Shown piece by piece: positions 55,983-64,000 of a DNA stretch of 64,000 nt. Below the pieces are notes generated by a model. That model did not search any database, was not told where the DNA came from, and was given only the letters and a program-made list of their open reading frames with translations. Position 1 is the stretch's first letter, and every line of letters begins with the position of its first letter. A program made the position numbers and the translations under genes. Source of the stretch: Micromonospora okii (GTDB lineage: Bacteria > Actinomycetota > Actinomycetes > Mycobacteriales > Micromonosporaceae); contig NZ_BBZF01000020.1 of the NCBI RefSeq assembly GCF_020884795.1, positions 164,812 through 228,811 of the forward strand. The letters run 5' to 3'.

Positions 55983-57131
55983 TCAGCCCTCCTTGGCCGG
56001 GTTGTTGGCCGGGCAGGTGGTGGTGTGGTCGTGGTCCGGGGTGGGCTCGCCGAGCCGGTCGGCCACGTGGCCGTCGCGGATGGCGGCCTGGAGCTGGGTG
56101 GCCTCCCGCCGGATCTGCGCGAGGGTGGCGTCCCGCTCCGGGTCGGCGGGGCGGATGGGCTCGGGCGCGCCGACGAGCTGGGTCAGGTGGGCGAGCGCGT
56201 CGGCGACGGTGGGCATGTCGACCACGGCGGACACGACGACGTCGCCCGCGGTGAGCCCGCGCGGTCCGTGGTGGAGGCGGCGGGCCACGATCTCGTAGCC
56301 GGCGGGCTCGCCGAGGTCCTGCGCGCCGGCCTGGGCGGAACCGGGGGACGGCGCGTCGTCGCCCTCCACCGCGTCCTGGTCCTGCTCGTCCTGGCCGTCG
56401 GTGGCGAGCAGCAGGGCGGTCCGGCCTCCGAGGGAGTCGAGCTGCTGCTCGGTGATGACGCCGTAGGTGGGGTTCTGCCAGCAGCGGTCGGGGGCGGGCC
56501 GCCAGATGTGGTCGCGGGCGTCGACCCTGACGGTCTCGGCCCGCTCCATGGCGTCGGCGAGGCGCTCGCAGTGGTCGCGCTCGTCGGTGCCGTCGTCGTC
56601 GGGCTGCGTCCCGGTGTCGCACGCGGTGAGCGCCCGGTCGATCAGCTCCACGCCGTCCCGGGCGAGGCCGAGCGCGTGGCGGAGCTGGTCGCGTTCGGCG
56701 GCGACGATGGCGGCCATGCCCTGCCAGTAGTCGGCGGTGACGCGGTGGTCGGCGGCGGCGCGCCGGGCCTGGTCCCGCTCGGCCTCCAGCTCCCGTACCG
56801 CCCGGTCCTGCGAGCGGTCGTCGGCGGCCTGGCCGGCGTGGTCGCGGTGCTGCTGGTCGGTGTGCCCGCAGCCGGCGGGCGCGAAGATCCCGGCGACGCG
56901 GGCGGCGACGACGCGGAGCACGGCGGGCGTGGCGGCGGCGGCGAGGTCTTCGGCGATGGTGGGCCAGCCGTCGCGGGTCCACCGGTCGAGGTCGAGGCGG
57001 GCGGCGATGGCGTCGGCGGCGGCCCGGGTGGCGGCGGCCGGGTCGATGCCGGCGCGGATCTCGTCGGCGGTGCGGATGCGGCGGGCGTCGGAGGCGGCGT
57101 CGGTGCGGGCGATCAGGTCATCGATGCTCAT
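55983..57131 (-). CDS. Large coiled-coil hypothetical protein
   Basis: 382 residues. The front is helical (AATRAAADAIAARLDLDRW), the middle has heptads (RAVRELEAERDQARRAAAD), and the end has a CPANNPAKEG tail. Glu/Asp-rich. No enzyme motif. In the early/middle gene block between nuclease and methyltransferase genes; perhaps a DNA-metabolism accessory. Confidence 0.65.
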   Translation of the reverse strand: MSIDDLIARTDAASDARRIRTADEIRAGIDPAAATRAAADAIAARLDLDRWTRDGWPTIAEDLAAAATPAVLRVVAARVAGIFAPAGCGHTDQQHRDHAGQAADDRSQDRAVRELEAERDQARRAAADHRVTADYWQGMAAIVAAERDQLRHALGLARDGVELIDRALTACDTGTQPDDDGTDERDHCERLADAMERAETVRVDARDHIWRPAPDRCWQNPTYGVITEQQLDSLGGRTALLLATDGQDEQDQDAVEGDDAPSPGSAQAGAQDLGEPAGYEIVARRLHHGPRGLTAGDVVVSAVVDMPTVADALAHLTQLVGAPEPIRPADPERDATLAQIRREATQLQAAIRDGHVADRLGEPTPDHDHTTTCPANNPAKEG

Positions 57132-57152
57132 GGCGGGCGGAGTCCTTCCGGG

Positions 57153-57671
57153 TCAGGCGGGCTGGGCGGCGGCCTGCGCGGCCGAGCAGTCGGGGCGGTG
57201 CAGGTAGGCGGTCTCTCCGCAGGTCGGGCAGACGTACGGCGCGTCGGGGACGAAGAGGCGCACCGCCTTGGCGAAGTCGGCCGGGTCGAGGTCGGGGTCG
57301 ACGGCGGCGGGGTTGATGCCGTGGCGGACGAGGGTGTCGGCAAGCCAGTCCTCCCACTCGCCGTTCAGGGCGCCGGCCTCGGGGGTGAGGTCCCAGATGA
57401 GGGCGGGGGCGTCGTCCGGGTCGACGAGCGCGGCGGCGGCGGTGAGCGCGGACGTGGCGATCAGCCCGAGGCGGCCGAGGTCGGGGCGGGAGCCGGGGGC
57501 CGGGTTGCGGGGGAGGTTGCGGAATCCGGCCCGCTGCTCGGCGTACGCGGCGAGGGCGAGGGCGGCGTAGTGCCGCACCCACGCCTCCCGGGTGGCCGTC
57601 TCCCGGGTGTCGGGCTGCGGGGCGAGGGTGAGGGCGGTGTTGAGCAGGTTGCGGGCGGTCTGGTCGGTCAC
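57153..57671 (-). CDS. Hypothetical phage protein with zinc ribbon
   Basis: 172 residues from ATG/GTG 57671. Helical front (LLNTALTLAPQPDTRETAT), with an end CPTCGETAYLHRPDC that makes a zinc site. Begins 10 bases after the resolvase-like gene. Family not recognised. Confidence 0.65.
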   Translation of the reverse strand: MTDQTARNLLNTALTLAPQPDTRETATREAWVRHYAALALAAYAEQRAGFRNLPRNPAPGSRPDLGRLGLIATSALTAAAALVDPDDAPALIWDLTPEAGALNGEWEDWLADTLVRHGINPAAVDPDLDPADFAKAVRLFVPDAPYVCPTCGETAYLHRPDCSAAQAAAQPA

Positions 57672-57681
57672 GGCGGTCTCC

Positions 57682-58104
57682 TCAGGCGGTCTGGGCGGTC
57701 GGGTCGGCGGGCTGGCACGCGGCCAGGTCGTAGTCGGGCGGGTAGGTGTCGGCGTCGAGGCCGGTGCCGTAGCCGCCGGCGGCGAGCAGACGCAGCAGGG
57801 TGGCGCCGTCGACGGTGACGAACCAGTCGGCGGGGTTGGCCTTGCCGCGGCGCTTGTGCCACACCACGGCCAGGTCGGCGTTGTCGTTGACGCGTTCGCG
57901 TTCGGCTTCGGCGAGCCACCCGGCGAGGTCGGTGCGGGCGCAGTTCTTGACCTCGATGACGACGCCGGGGATGCCGGCGATGTCGCCGCGGTCCTTGGTG
58001 GAGCCGGCGAGGCGGCGTTCGGCGTGGGGCCAGCCGGAGGCGCGGAGGAGGTCGACGACGGCGCGTTCGGCGCTGCTGCCCTTGGCCTTGTTCGGGTTGG
58101 TCAT
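57682..58104 (-). CDS. Holliday-junction-resolvase-like PD-(D/E)XK nuclease
   Basis: 140 residues from ATG 58104. The fold signature is clear: KGSSAERAVVDLLRASGWPH (Glu), DRGDIAGIPGVVIEVKNCA (Asp ... Glu-x-Lys). This is the Hjc/VRR-like nuclease set-up that cuts branched DNA. It is the first gene leftward of the iteron region and belongs with the recombination genes further right. Confidence 0.82.
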   Translation of the reverse strand: MTNPNKAKGSSAERAVVDLLRASGWPHAERRLAGSTKDRGDIAGIPGVVIEVKNCARTDLAGWLAEAERERVNDNADLAVVWHKRRGKANPADWFVTVDGATLLRLLAAGGYGTGLDADTYPPDYDLAACQPADPTAQTA

Positions 58105-58127
58105 CGGGGCTCCCGGGGCGGTGGGTT

Positions 58128-58449
58128 GGGGTACGTGGGGTACGTCTTGGGGTACGTAGTGGGGTACATGACTTAAGGGGTCTGACCTGGGGAAATAGAG
58201 ATCAGAGAAGCGACGTACCCCACGTACCCCAGCGATTTGGCGTACCTCATGACGCGTGCGAGGCCGCAGCGATGAACGCCTATCGAACGCGATTACAATG
58301 CGTTGCGCGGATCGCGTTCGCTGAAAAAACCTATATATGTTCGCCAGAGGGTGGGGTACGTGGGTACGTTGGCCGAAAATCGGCCTCCCACCTGCGGTTA
58401 CGCGGGACGCACCACGTACCCCAAGGTTGGGACCCCCATTGGGGTACGT
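58128..58449. repeat. Iteron-like GGGGTACGT array around an AT-rich core, possible replication origin
   Basis: Exact copies of GGGGTACGT start at 58128, 58137, 58149, 58353 and 58441, and of the complement ACGTACCCC at 58213, 58222 and 58414. Near copies are at 58161 and 58362. The centre has an AT-rich run (GAAAAAACCTATATATG near 58323) and a perfect inverted repeat CGAACGCGAT/ATCGCGTTCG (58284-58293, 58311-58320). The array fills the only large gap in the early region, between the DUF927 ATPase and the resolvase genes. Origin, or operators for an early regulator, are the two readings. Confidence 0.7.
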
Positions 58450-58466
58450 AGCCCCGATCCGGCCCA

Positions 58467-60266
58467 TCACGGCTCCACGTCCGAATACGGAACGTGACCG
58501 TCGCGGACGCTCGGGTCGGGGTCGCTCTCGTAGTCGCCGCCCGCCTGATCCGGGTGGAACGTCAACATCCGGGGCTGCCCCGAGCCGAGGCGCTTCTTCG
58601 GGTCCCAGGGCCGCTTCTCCTCGCTGCCCCTGACCAGCCAGCCGTTCTCCTTCCACGCCGGCAGGACCGTGTCCAGGGTGATCCCGACCCGCTCCAGCGC
58701 GGTCTTGAGCCGGCCCGGCAGCACCGCCACCGTGGCCTTGTCGCCGACCTTGACCGTCCGGCCGATCCACCCGCCCGGCGGGTCCCGGCGGGTGCACTTC
58801 GGGTACCAGAGGGCGAAGCTGTTCGCCGCGACCCACTCCATGGCCGCGTCGAGCGCCATCTCCGGCCGGTTGTCGGTGGCCTCGTCGGCGGCGAACAGGT
58901 CCAGCCAGACCTCCAGCGTCGGCATGGTCAGGCCGGGCGCGATCTTCCACCGGCGGCACAGGTCGGCGGCCAAGGCGAGGACAGCGACCAGCGGGGCCCG
59001 CCGGCTGGACAGGTCGTTGGGGCCGCGCAGCTTCTCCGTCAGGTCCCGGTGCCGGGCGACCAGGTCGGCCCGGCCGCCGGGGGTGGCGAGCATGTCCCGC
59101 AGGTGGGCGACGAACAGCGGCCCAGCGTGGCCGTAGTTCTCGTCGACGGCCCGGCCCACGGTGATCGCGGCCTGGCCGTTCTCGGTGGTGCCCTTGCCGA
59201 ACGGCGGCCGGGTGATGCCGAGGACCCGCGCCGACGCGCCCTGGTGGGTGGTGAAGCTGAGCGCGGGCTGCTCGCCGGTGGAGATGACGACCGTCGACCA
59301 GGGCAGCAGCGACGGGTAGCCGCCGGAGCGGGCCTTCCCGTGGTTCTTGCTGACCTGGTAGAGGACCTCGTCGACCATCTCCGGCTTCGTGACGACCCGG
59401 GTCTCGTCGAGCAGCACCGGCAGGCCCCGCACCAGGTTGAGCCGCTTCTCGATGGCGAAGATGGTGGTCCGCCACGAGAAGGTGCCGTCGCCCTTCTCCG
59501 ACGGGTCCGCCCAGCACGACAGGCCGATCTTCGCGGCGGTGGTCTTGCCGCGGGTGGACCGGCCGGCGAAGTCGACGACGAAGCTGTCGACGCCGAGGAC
59601 GTCGAGCAGCGGCGCGGCGAGCCCGGCGTAGAGGGCCATCTTCGCCACCGGCAGGGACTCCACGGCGGCGACGCCTTCCTGCCAGCCGGCGAGGCTGCCG
59701 ACCGGCCGGTGGGCGTTGAGGGCGGGCTGCTGCTCGGGGAACGCCACCTCGAGACGGACCGCCGCGTCGGCGGCGCTGGAGAGGAACGTGCCGTCGGGCT
59801 GCCAGCCGAGCCACCGGGCGATGCGGTGGTCGGGGATGACCCGCCGGTTCAGTGCCTCGGCGGCGGCCAGCCACTGCTCGATGTCCTTGCCGGAGCCGTC
59901 GGTGGCCGGGAACCCGGCGTCGCCGAGGGCGGCGACGAGTCGCTTGCCGGCCTTGGCCGTGGACCGGGGCACGAGGCGGTTGACCCAGCGGAGCCCGTCG
60001 AACCACACCAGCTCGACGAGCTGGGAGCCGTCGGGGTCGCTGTGGGTGGCGACGGGCAGGATCGGCCCGTACGCGATCCGCACGTCCACGGGCCCGTCGC
60101 GCCGTTCGACGACCTTGTGGATGCCGTACTGGTCGCACCGCCAGCCGAGCGGGATGAGGAACCCGTCGGGGATCTCCGGGCACTTCTTGGCCCAGGGGCC
60201 GAGGCGCTGCGGGTCCAGTAGCGCCTCGGCGGGACCGCCCTGGTCGACGGTGATGTCCTGGGTCAC
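58467..60266 (-). CDS. DUF927-type ATPase, replication helicase/primase-associated
   Basis: 599 residues from ATG 60266. The DUF927 core has FAGRSTRGKTTAAKI as P-loop near residue 235, GLPVLLDETRVV as Walker B, and LLPWSTVVISTGEQPALSF further on. Such proteins resemble helicase parts of phage replication proteins. No primase motif is seen in the front 200 residues. It ends 18 bases before the last iteron, which suits a role at an origin. Confidence 0.85.
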   Translation of the reverse strand: MTQDITVDQGGPAEALLDPQRLGPWAKKCPEIPDGFLIPLGWRCDQYGIHKVVERRDGPVDVRIAYGPILPVATHSDPDGSQLVELVWFDGLRWVNRLVPRSTAKAGKRLVAALGDAGFPATDGSGKDIEQWLAAAEALNRRVIPDHRIARWLGWQPDGTFLSSAADAAVRLEVAFPEQQPALNAHRPVGSLAGWQEGVAAVESLPVAKMALYAGLAAPLLDVLGVDSFVVDFAGRSTRGKTTAAKIGLSCWADPSEKGDGTFSWRTTIFAIEKRLNLVRGLPVLLDETRVVTKPEMVDEVLYQVSKNHGKARSGGYPSLLPWSTVVISTGEQPALSFTTHQGASARVLGITRPPFGKGTTENGQAAITVGRAVDENYGHAGPLFVAHLRDMLATPGGRADLVARHRDLTEKLRGPNDLSSRRAPLVAVLALAADLCRRWKIAPGLTMPTLEVWLDLFAADEATDNRPEMALDAAMEWVAANSFALWYPKCTRRDPPGGWIGRTVKVGDKATVAVLPGRLKTALERVGITLDTVLPAWKENGWLVRGSEEKRPWDPKKRLGSGQPRMLTFHPDQAGGDYESDPDPSVRDGHVPYSDVEP

Positions 60267-60625
60267 GCCGCTTCTCCGATGGGGTAGAGGTGGTTGATGC
60301 GCTGGACGGGTTCGCCGGTGTGGAAGTCGACGGGCCCGCCGGGGTGCACCCGGTACGGCTGGTCTCGGCGGGCGGCGTTCACCTGCGCGCGGTGTTCCAT
60401 GTCGCCGAGCCGGTCGGCGACCCGCTGCTCCCGGGTGGGCCGGGGTGCGGCCATCTCCATCCAGGTGCCGTGCAGCTCGGCGAGGTCTTCGGCGGCGCCG
60501 TGGCGGCGGCCGGTCTCGTAGGCCAGGTGCAGCAGGACGGACACCTGCGCGGCCGTGAAGGTGGCCTGCCCCCGGGTGAGGGCGTCGGCGGCGGACATGA
60601 CGATGCCGGGTTCGATGGTGGTCAC
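60263..60625 (-). CDS. Hypothetical phage protein
   Basis: 120 residues from GTG 60625. Helical front (AADALTRGQATFTAAQVSVL), basic middle. Overlaps both the helicase stop and the DUF927 start by four bases, so it is translated with the replication genes. No domain known. Confidence 0.65.
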   Translation of the reverse strand: MTTIEPGIVMSAADALTRGQATFTAAQVSVLLHLAYETGRRHGAAEDLAELHGTWMEMAAPRPTREQRVADRLGDMEHRAQVNAARRDQPYRVHPGGPVDFHTGEPVQRINHLYPIGEAA

Positions 60626-62247
60626 GCCGCCACCCGGTGCTGGTCGATGCGGGCGAGGGCCTTACGGGCGTCGTGGGCGGCGATCAGGTCGGACGCCTCG
60701 CCGCAGGTGCTGGCCGGGCCGAGGCGCAGCCGCTTGAGGATGCGCTTCTGCGCCTCGGACACCGGCCGGGCCCGCCACGGCGCGTCGGCGCGGGCGAGCT
60801 TGGCGCGGGTGCCGCGGGCGAACTCCTCGGCGACGCCCTGGGCGTATTCGAGGGTGAGCTGGTCGGCGAGCACGGTGGGGTTGCCGTTGCGGGGGACGTT
60901 GATGGCCCGCCACCGGTCGGGCTGCTCGCCGGGGCGGACGATGAGGGCGGCGTCGCCGCAGGCCAGCACGTAGGAGCCGTCGACGGTGACCCAGGACAGC
61001 CCGGAGCGGCCGAACAGGGCGACGGCGCGGCCGGTGACGACGGTGCCGGTGGCGCGGGCCTGCTCGGCCTGCGCGCGGGCCGCCGCCTCGACGAGGGTTT
61101 CGCCGTCGCCGGGCCGGACCTGCTGTTCGCCGGGGAGGCTGCCGGCGAGGGTGGCGATGGTCGCCAGCCCGGACTCCGGCGGCCCGGCGAGGGTGAGCAG
61201 CAGGCAGTCGTCCTTGCCCGGGTACAGCCGCAGCCCGCGCCCGGCCATCTGGGTGAACAGGGTGGCGGAGGTGGTGGGGCGGGCGATGAGGACGCAGGAC
61301 ACCCGGGGCTCGTCGAAGCCTTCGGTGAGGACCTGGGCGTTGGCGACGACCTGGGTCTCTCCGGTGTGGAGTCGGCGCAGGATCGCGGCGCGGTCGTCGC
61401 GGGCGGTGAGCCCGGACAGGTGCTCGGCGGTGATGCCGCGCCGCCGGAGCTGGTCGGCGAGGTGCTCGGCGGTGGCGATGGTGGGGGTGAACGCGACGCC
61501 GGGCCGGTCGGCGGCGTACCGCTCGTAGGCGATGGCGGCGGCCTCGATGGCGTGGCCGTCTTCCATGGCCTGGCCGAGGCTGCCGTCAGTCCAGTCGCCG
61601 CCGCTGGTGTTCACCTGGTTGTAGTCCAGGTCGGTGGTGATTTCCAGGGCGCGGACGTCGGTGAGGTACCCGTCGACGATCATCTGGAGGATGCCGCGCT
61701 GGTAGACGACGTCCTGCCAGACGGTGCCGAGGGCCACGCCGTCGGCGCGGCCGGCGGTGGCGGTCACCCCGACGGTGAGCGGCCCGTCGTCGTCGAAGCT
61801 GCCGAGGGTTTCGAGGGCTTCGACGTAGGTGCGGGCGGCGGCGTGGTGGGCCTCGTCCACGACGATCGTGGAGATGGTGCCGACCAGCGGGGCGATGCGG
61901 TGCGGGCGGGCGATGGTCTGGATGGACGCGACGATGACGTGGGCGTCGGCGTGCTCGTCGCGCTCGGCTTGGACGATGCCGACGGTGAGGTCGGGGGCGA
62001 CGAGCCGGATCTTGTCGGCGGCCTGCCGGAGCAGTTCGTCGCGGTGGGCGATGACGAGGGCCCGCCCGGAGTTGGCGCGGCGGCGGATGAGGTGGGAGAA
62101 CACGACGGTCTTCCCGGCGCCGGTGGGCAGGACGATGAGCTGCCGGCGGACGCCGCGATACCAGTTCTGGCGGACCGCTTCGACGGCTTCGCGCTGGTAG
62201 GGACGCAGGGGCAGGTGAGGCGGTGTCGTATCGGTGGTGCTGGTCAT
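60622..62247 (-). CDS. DEAD/DEAH-box helicase (superfamily 2)
   Basis: 541 residues from ATG 62247 (MTSTTDTTPP); an extension to 62346 is rejected. Motif I PTGAGKT near 42, motif II VDEAHH near 130, motif III VTATAGR near 160, motif VI QMAGRGLRL near 330. An UvrB/RadD-like helicase of phage replication and recombination. Follows the ERF gene leftward in the same run. Confidence 0.9.
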   Translation of the reverse strand: MTSTTDTTPPHLPLRPYQREAVEAVRQNWYRGVRRQLIVLPTGAGKTVVFSHLIRRRANSGRALVIAHRDELLRQAADKIRLVAPDLTVGIVQAERDEHADAHVIVASIQTIARPHRIAPLVGTISTIVVDEAHHAAARTYVEALETLGSFDDDGPLTVGVTATAGRADGVALGTVWQDVVYQRGILQMIVDGYLTDVRALEITTDLDYNQVNTSGGDWTDGSLGQAMEDGHAIEAAAIAYERYAADRPGVAFTPTIATAEHLADQLRRRGITAEHLSGLTARDDRAAILRRLHTGETQVVANAQVLTEGFDEPRVSCVLIARPTTSATLFTQMAGRGLRLYPGKDDCLLLTLAGPPESGLATIATLAGSLPGEQQVRPGDGETLVEAAARAQAEQARATGTVVTGRAVALFGRSGLSWVTVDGSYVLACGDAALIVRPGEQPDRWRAINVPRNGNPTVLADQLTLEYAQGVAEEFARGTRAKLARADAPWRARPVSEAQKRILKRLRLGPASTCGEASDLIAAHDARKALARIDQHRVAA

Positions 62248-62342
62248 CAGGTCCCCCTGGTCGTCGTGCTGCTGGTCGAGTGGGTGGCGCCCCGTCGCGC
62301 GCTCGATGCGCGGTGCCGGCCGGGTCCGGGCGGGGCGGGCCG

Positions 62343-63059
62343 TCATCCGGCGGCCTGGGCGAGACGGTCGAGAACCAGGGACGCCTCAGCCCCGGTCAGG
62401 TCGCCCGTCGAGGTGATCTCGTGGCCGACGACGTCGGAGATGTAGGCCAGGGCGGACGCCCGGTCGGCCTTGCCCGCGTCGCGCAGGGAGGCGTGGAGCT
62501 TGCGCTGCTGCGGCTCGCTGATCCCGCCACCGGCACGGCCGGCGGTCGGCTGTTCGCCCGGCAGCGCCGGCCCGGCCTGGCGGGGGCGATGGGCGCGCTG
62601 CGCCGTTGCCCCACCGCCCGCGGCCGGCGGCCGGCGCCGCTGCTCGGCCCGCTGGGCGTACCGACCCGATGCGCTCTGCCCGTCGTCGTCCTCGTCCTCG
62701 GCCGCCACCCCGGTCAGCGCCAGCAGCACGTACCGGCGGGCGTAGGTGATCGCCGAGCCCATCTGCATCGGGTTCTCGCTGAGCTTCAGCGGGTACTCGC
62801 CGGCCTCGGCCGTGCCCGACGCCACGTGCCGCAGCTCGTAGGCGAGCACGAACCGCGGCTCGACGTCGCGGACGATCGGCCTCGTCTTGTAGACCACGCC
62901 GAGCTTGTTGAGCGCCGACAGCACCACCGCGTTGACCTGAACCAGGTCGGCGTACCTGGTGCGCTGGTTGCCGACCTGGCCGCTCTTGTCCTTGACCAGC
63001 GTCGGCGGGTCAGCCTGGAAGGCGAGCAGGGCCTCGTCGAGGGTCTTCGGGTCGGCCAT
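62343..63059 (-). CDS. ERF-family single-strand annealing protein
   Basis: 238 residues from ATG 63059. The ERF signature is in the first 130 residues: YADLVQVNAVVLSALNKLGV, and the late QMGSAITYARRYVLLALTGV with Arg-Arg-Tyr. A disordered Gln/Arg/Pro linker and a short helical end follow. It pairs complementary strands for recombination together with the exonuclease upstream; the start overlaps that gene's stop (ATGA). Confidence 0.92.
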   Translation of the reverse strand: MADPKTLDEALLAFQADPPTLVKDKSGQVGNQRTRYADLVQVNAVVLSALNKLGVVYKTRPIVRDVEPRFVLAYELRHVASGTAEAGEYPLKLSENPMQMGSAITYARRYVLLALTGVAAEDEDDDGQSASGRYAQRAEQRRRPPAAGGGATAQRAHRPRQAGPALPGEQPTAGRAGGGISEPQQRKLHASLRDAGKADRASALAYISDVVGHEITSTGDLTGAEASLVLDRLAQAAG

Positions 63060-63946
63060 CAGAACGCGGCTTCCGTGAGCTCGCCGACCTCGGCGGCCGG
63101 GTCGAGGTCGATGCGGGTCAGCTCGAACCGGGCGGTCGTCGGCGGGATGACCGGCTCGCCCACCAGGTCCCGGGACGTGTCGACGAACCGGGCGACCTCC
63201 TTGATGTAGAGGAAGTCGCGGTACTGGTCCGGTCCGGCCAGCACCGGCCGCAGCTCGTAGCCGTGCGGGGTGACGTGCACGGCCCCGGTGAACGCGACCT
63301 CCGGCATGTCGATGACCTGCTCGTCGCCGCTCTCCGGGTCCCGGGCGATCAGGAACTCCGAGTAGCGGTACGGGGCGAGCTGCACGGCGACGTCACCGAA
63401 GATGCCCGTCCGGCTCGTCTTGACGTCGATCAGCGACCGCACGTACCCGTCGGCGCTGCGCTCCAGGTCGTCGTACTCGGGCATGTCGGGGAACCGCAGG
63501 TCGGCGATCAGGTCGAGGGTGCCGACGTGCCGGTGGGTCTCGGAGTAGACGACGGCCTCGACGTGCACGGGGTCGACGTCGAAGTCGTCGAGGAACTGCA
63601 CGTACGAGCGGACGTACCCTTCGAGCAGCGGCGGGACGGTGACCTGCTCGCCGAGGAGCAGGCGCTCGCCGAGCTTGTGGACCTGGGTGCCGCGGTTGGC
63701 GGCTTCGTCGCGGCTGGCGTACCGGCCGGCCTTGATGGCCTTGAGCCGGGCGGCCGGGCCCATCGCGGCGAGGGTGTCCCAGTTGTCGACGGCGTACTCG
63801 GCGGTGGCCTCTCCGGCCCAGTTGATGAGCGCCGGCTTGGGCAACCCGCCACCGGTGATGGTCGTGACACCGGGGACTCGTTCGCCGCTGGCGTCCTGGT
63901 CGACGTACCAGTGGTTACGGCCCCGGTTGACGCGTTGGATCTTCAC
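63059..63946 (-). CDS. PD-(D/E)XK exonuclease, RecB-like
   Basis: 295 residues from ATG 63946. The nuclease core is HVGTLDLIADLRFPD (Asp), LIDVKTSRTGIFG (Asp-x-Lys) and VAVQLAPYRYSEFL (the Gln-Tyr motif of RecB/Cas4 nucleases). Paired with an ERF protein it forms a phage recombination module. It is the first gene fully seen at the right end of the window. Confidence 0.88.
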   Translation of the reverse strand: MKIQRVNRGRNHWYVDQDASGERVPGVTTITGGGLPKPALINWAGEATAEYAVDNWDTLAAMGPAARLKAIKAGRYASRDEAANRGTQVHKLGERLLLGEQVTVPPLLEGYVRSYVQFLDDFDVDPVHVEAVVYSETHRHVGTLDLIADLRFPDMPEYDDLERSADGYVRSLIDVKTSRTGIFGDVAVQLAPYRYSEFLIARDPESGDEQVIDMPEVAFTGAVHVTPHGYELRPVLAGPDQYRDFLYIKEVARFVDTSRDLVGEPVIPPTTARFELTRIDLDPAAEVGELTEAAF

Positions 63947-64000
63947 GCGGTCTTTCCTCCGTGGATCAGTCGCAGGGGCCGGCCGCCGGGCTCACACCCG

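Larger units (their letters stand above)
22765..64000. mobile_element. Phage/conjugative-element hybrid (prophage with AICE-like transfer arm), right end outside window
   Basis: Everything from about 22,765 to the window end is of mobile-element type: a TraB/FtsK-like translocase arm, a small-gene regulatory block, and a siphovirus gene set from endonuclease/recombinase to holin. The left boundary lies somewhere between the palindrome ending at 22,490 and the first gene at 22,765. No integrase, repressor or attachment-site pair is seen, so the element probably extends past 64,000. Visible length is about 41 kb. Confidence 0.8.

Noticed and set aside
58128-58449. CRISPR array at the GGGGTACGT repeats
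   Set aside because: Nine-base units in both orientations with irregular spacing; iterons or operators fit better.

Overview
The window is very GC-rich actinobacterial DNA. F420-dependent oxidoreductase, DUF5703, DUF3140, DUF2267, GTG starts and leaderless-looking promoters all fit, and the best guess is Micromonosporaceae, probably Micromonospora. That guess rests on gene content and on intergenic palindromes I associate with the genus from memory; no search was run.

Positions 1 to about 22,490 are host chromosome: an F420-type oxidoreductase (cut by the window edge), an aldo/keto reductase, an M20 hydrolase, a hemerythrin-like protein, a LysR regulator, a ClpC-like ATPase operon with DUF3140, a NYN/PIN-like protein, a four-gene operon around a SpoIIIE/FtsK-type ATPase (10,690-15,335), a JmjC/cupin oxygenase directly downstream of a gene for a peptide made of four identical 21-residue repeats (15,382-16,971), a DUF72 protein, a DUF2267 protein and a two-ATPase, two-permease ABC exporter operon (18,949-22,402).

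From about 22,770 to beyond the right edge lies one large mobile element. Its left arm (22,765-29,233, read leftward) looks like the transfer module of an actinomycete integrative conjugative element: an FtsK/TraB-type translocase, small membrane (Spd-like) proteins, a Nudix hydrolase, and a cluster of five 8-bp repeats just behind the translocase gene that looks like a clt transfer locus. A rightward regulatory block (29,330-32,073) holds small DNA-binding and zinc-ribbon genes, two near-identical promoter/operator units, a pair of 16-bp palindromes and several strong terminators.

The rest is a nearly complete siphovirus genome read leftward: nuclease, ERF annealing protein, DEAH helicase, DUF927 ATPase, an iteron array that may be an origin (58,128-58,449), a resolvase-like nuclease, a DNA methyltransferase, HNH endonuclease, small and large terminase, portal, ClpP-type head protease, decoration and capsid proteins, an inserted endonuclease VII gene, connectors, tail tube, tail assembly chaperones with a clear -1 frameshift site, tape measure, minor tail proteins, endolysin and holin-like membrane proteins. 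Two plus-strand genes inside this leftward block (32,536 and 43,008) have their own leaderless-type promoters and look like morons. No integrase, lysogeny repressor or second attachment site is visible, so they probably lie past 64,000.

Together the element looks like a phage-plasmid/conjugative-element hybrid, in the spirit of Streptomyces pZL12, carrying both virion genes and single-protein DNA-transfer genes.
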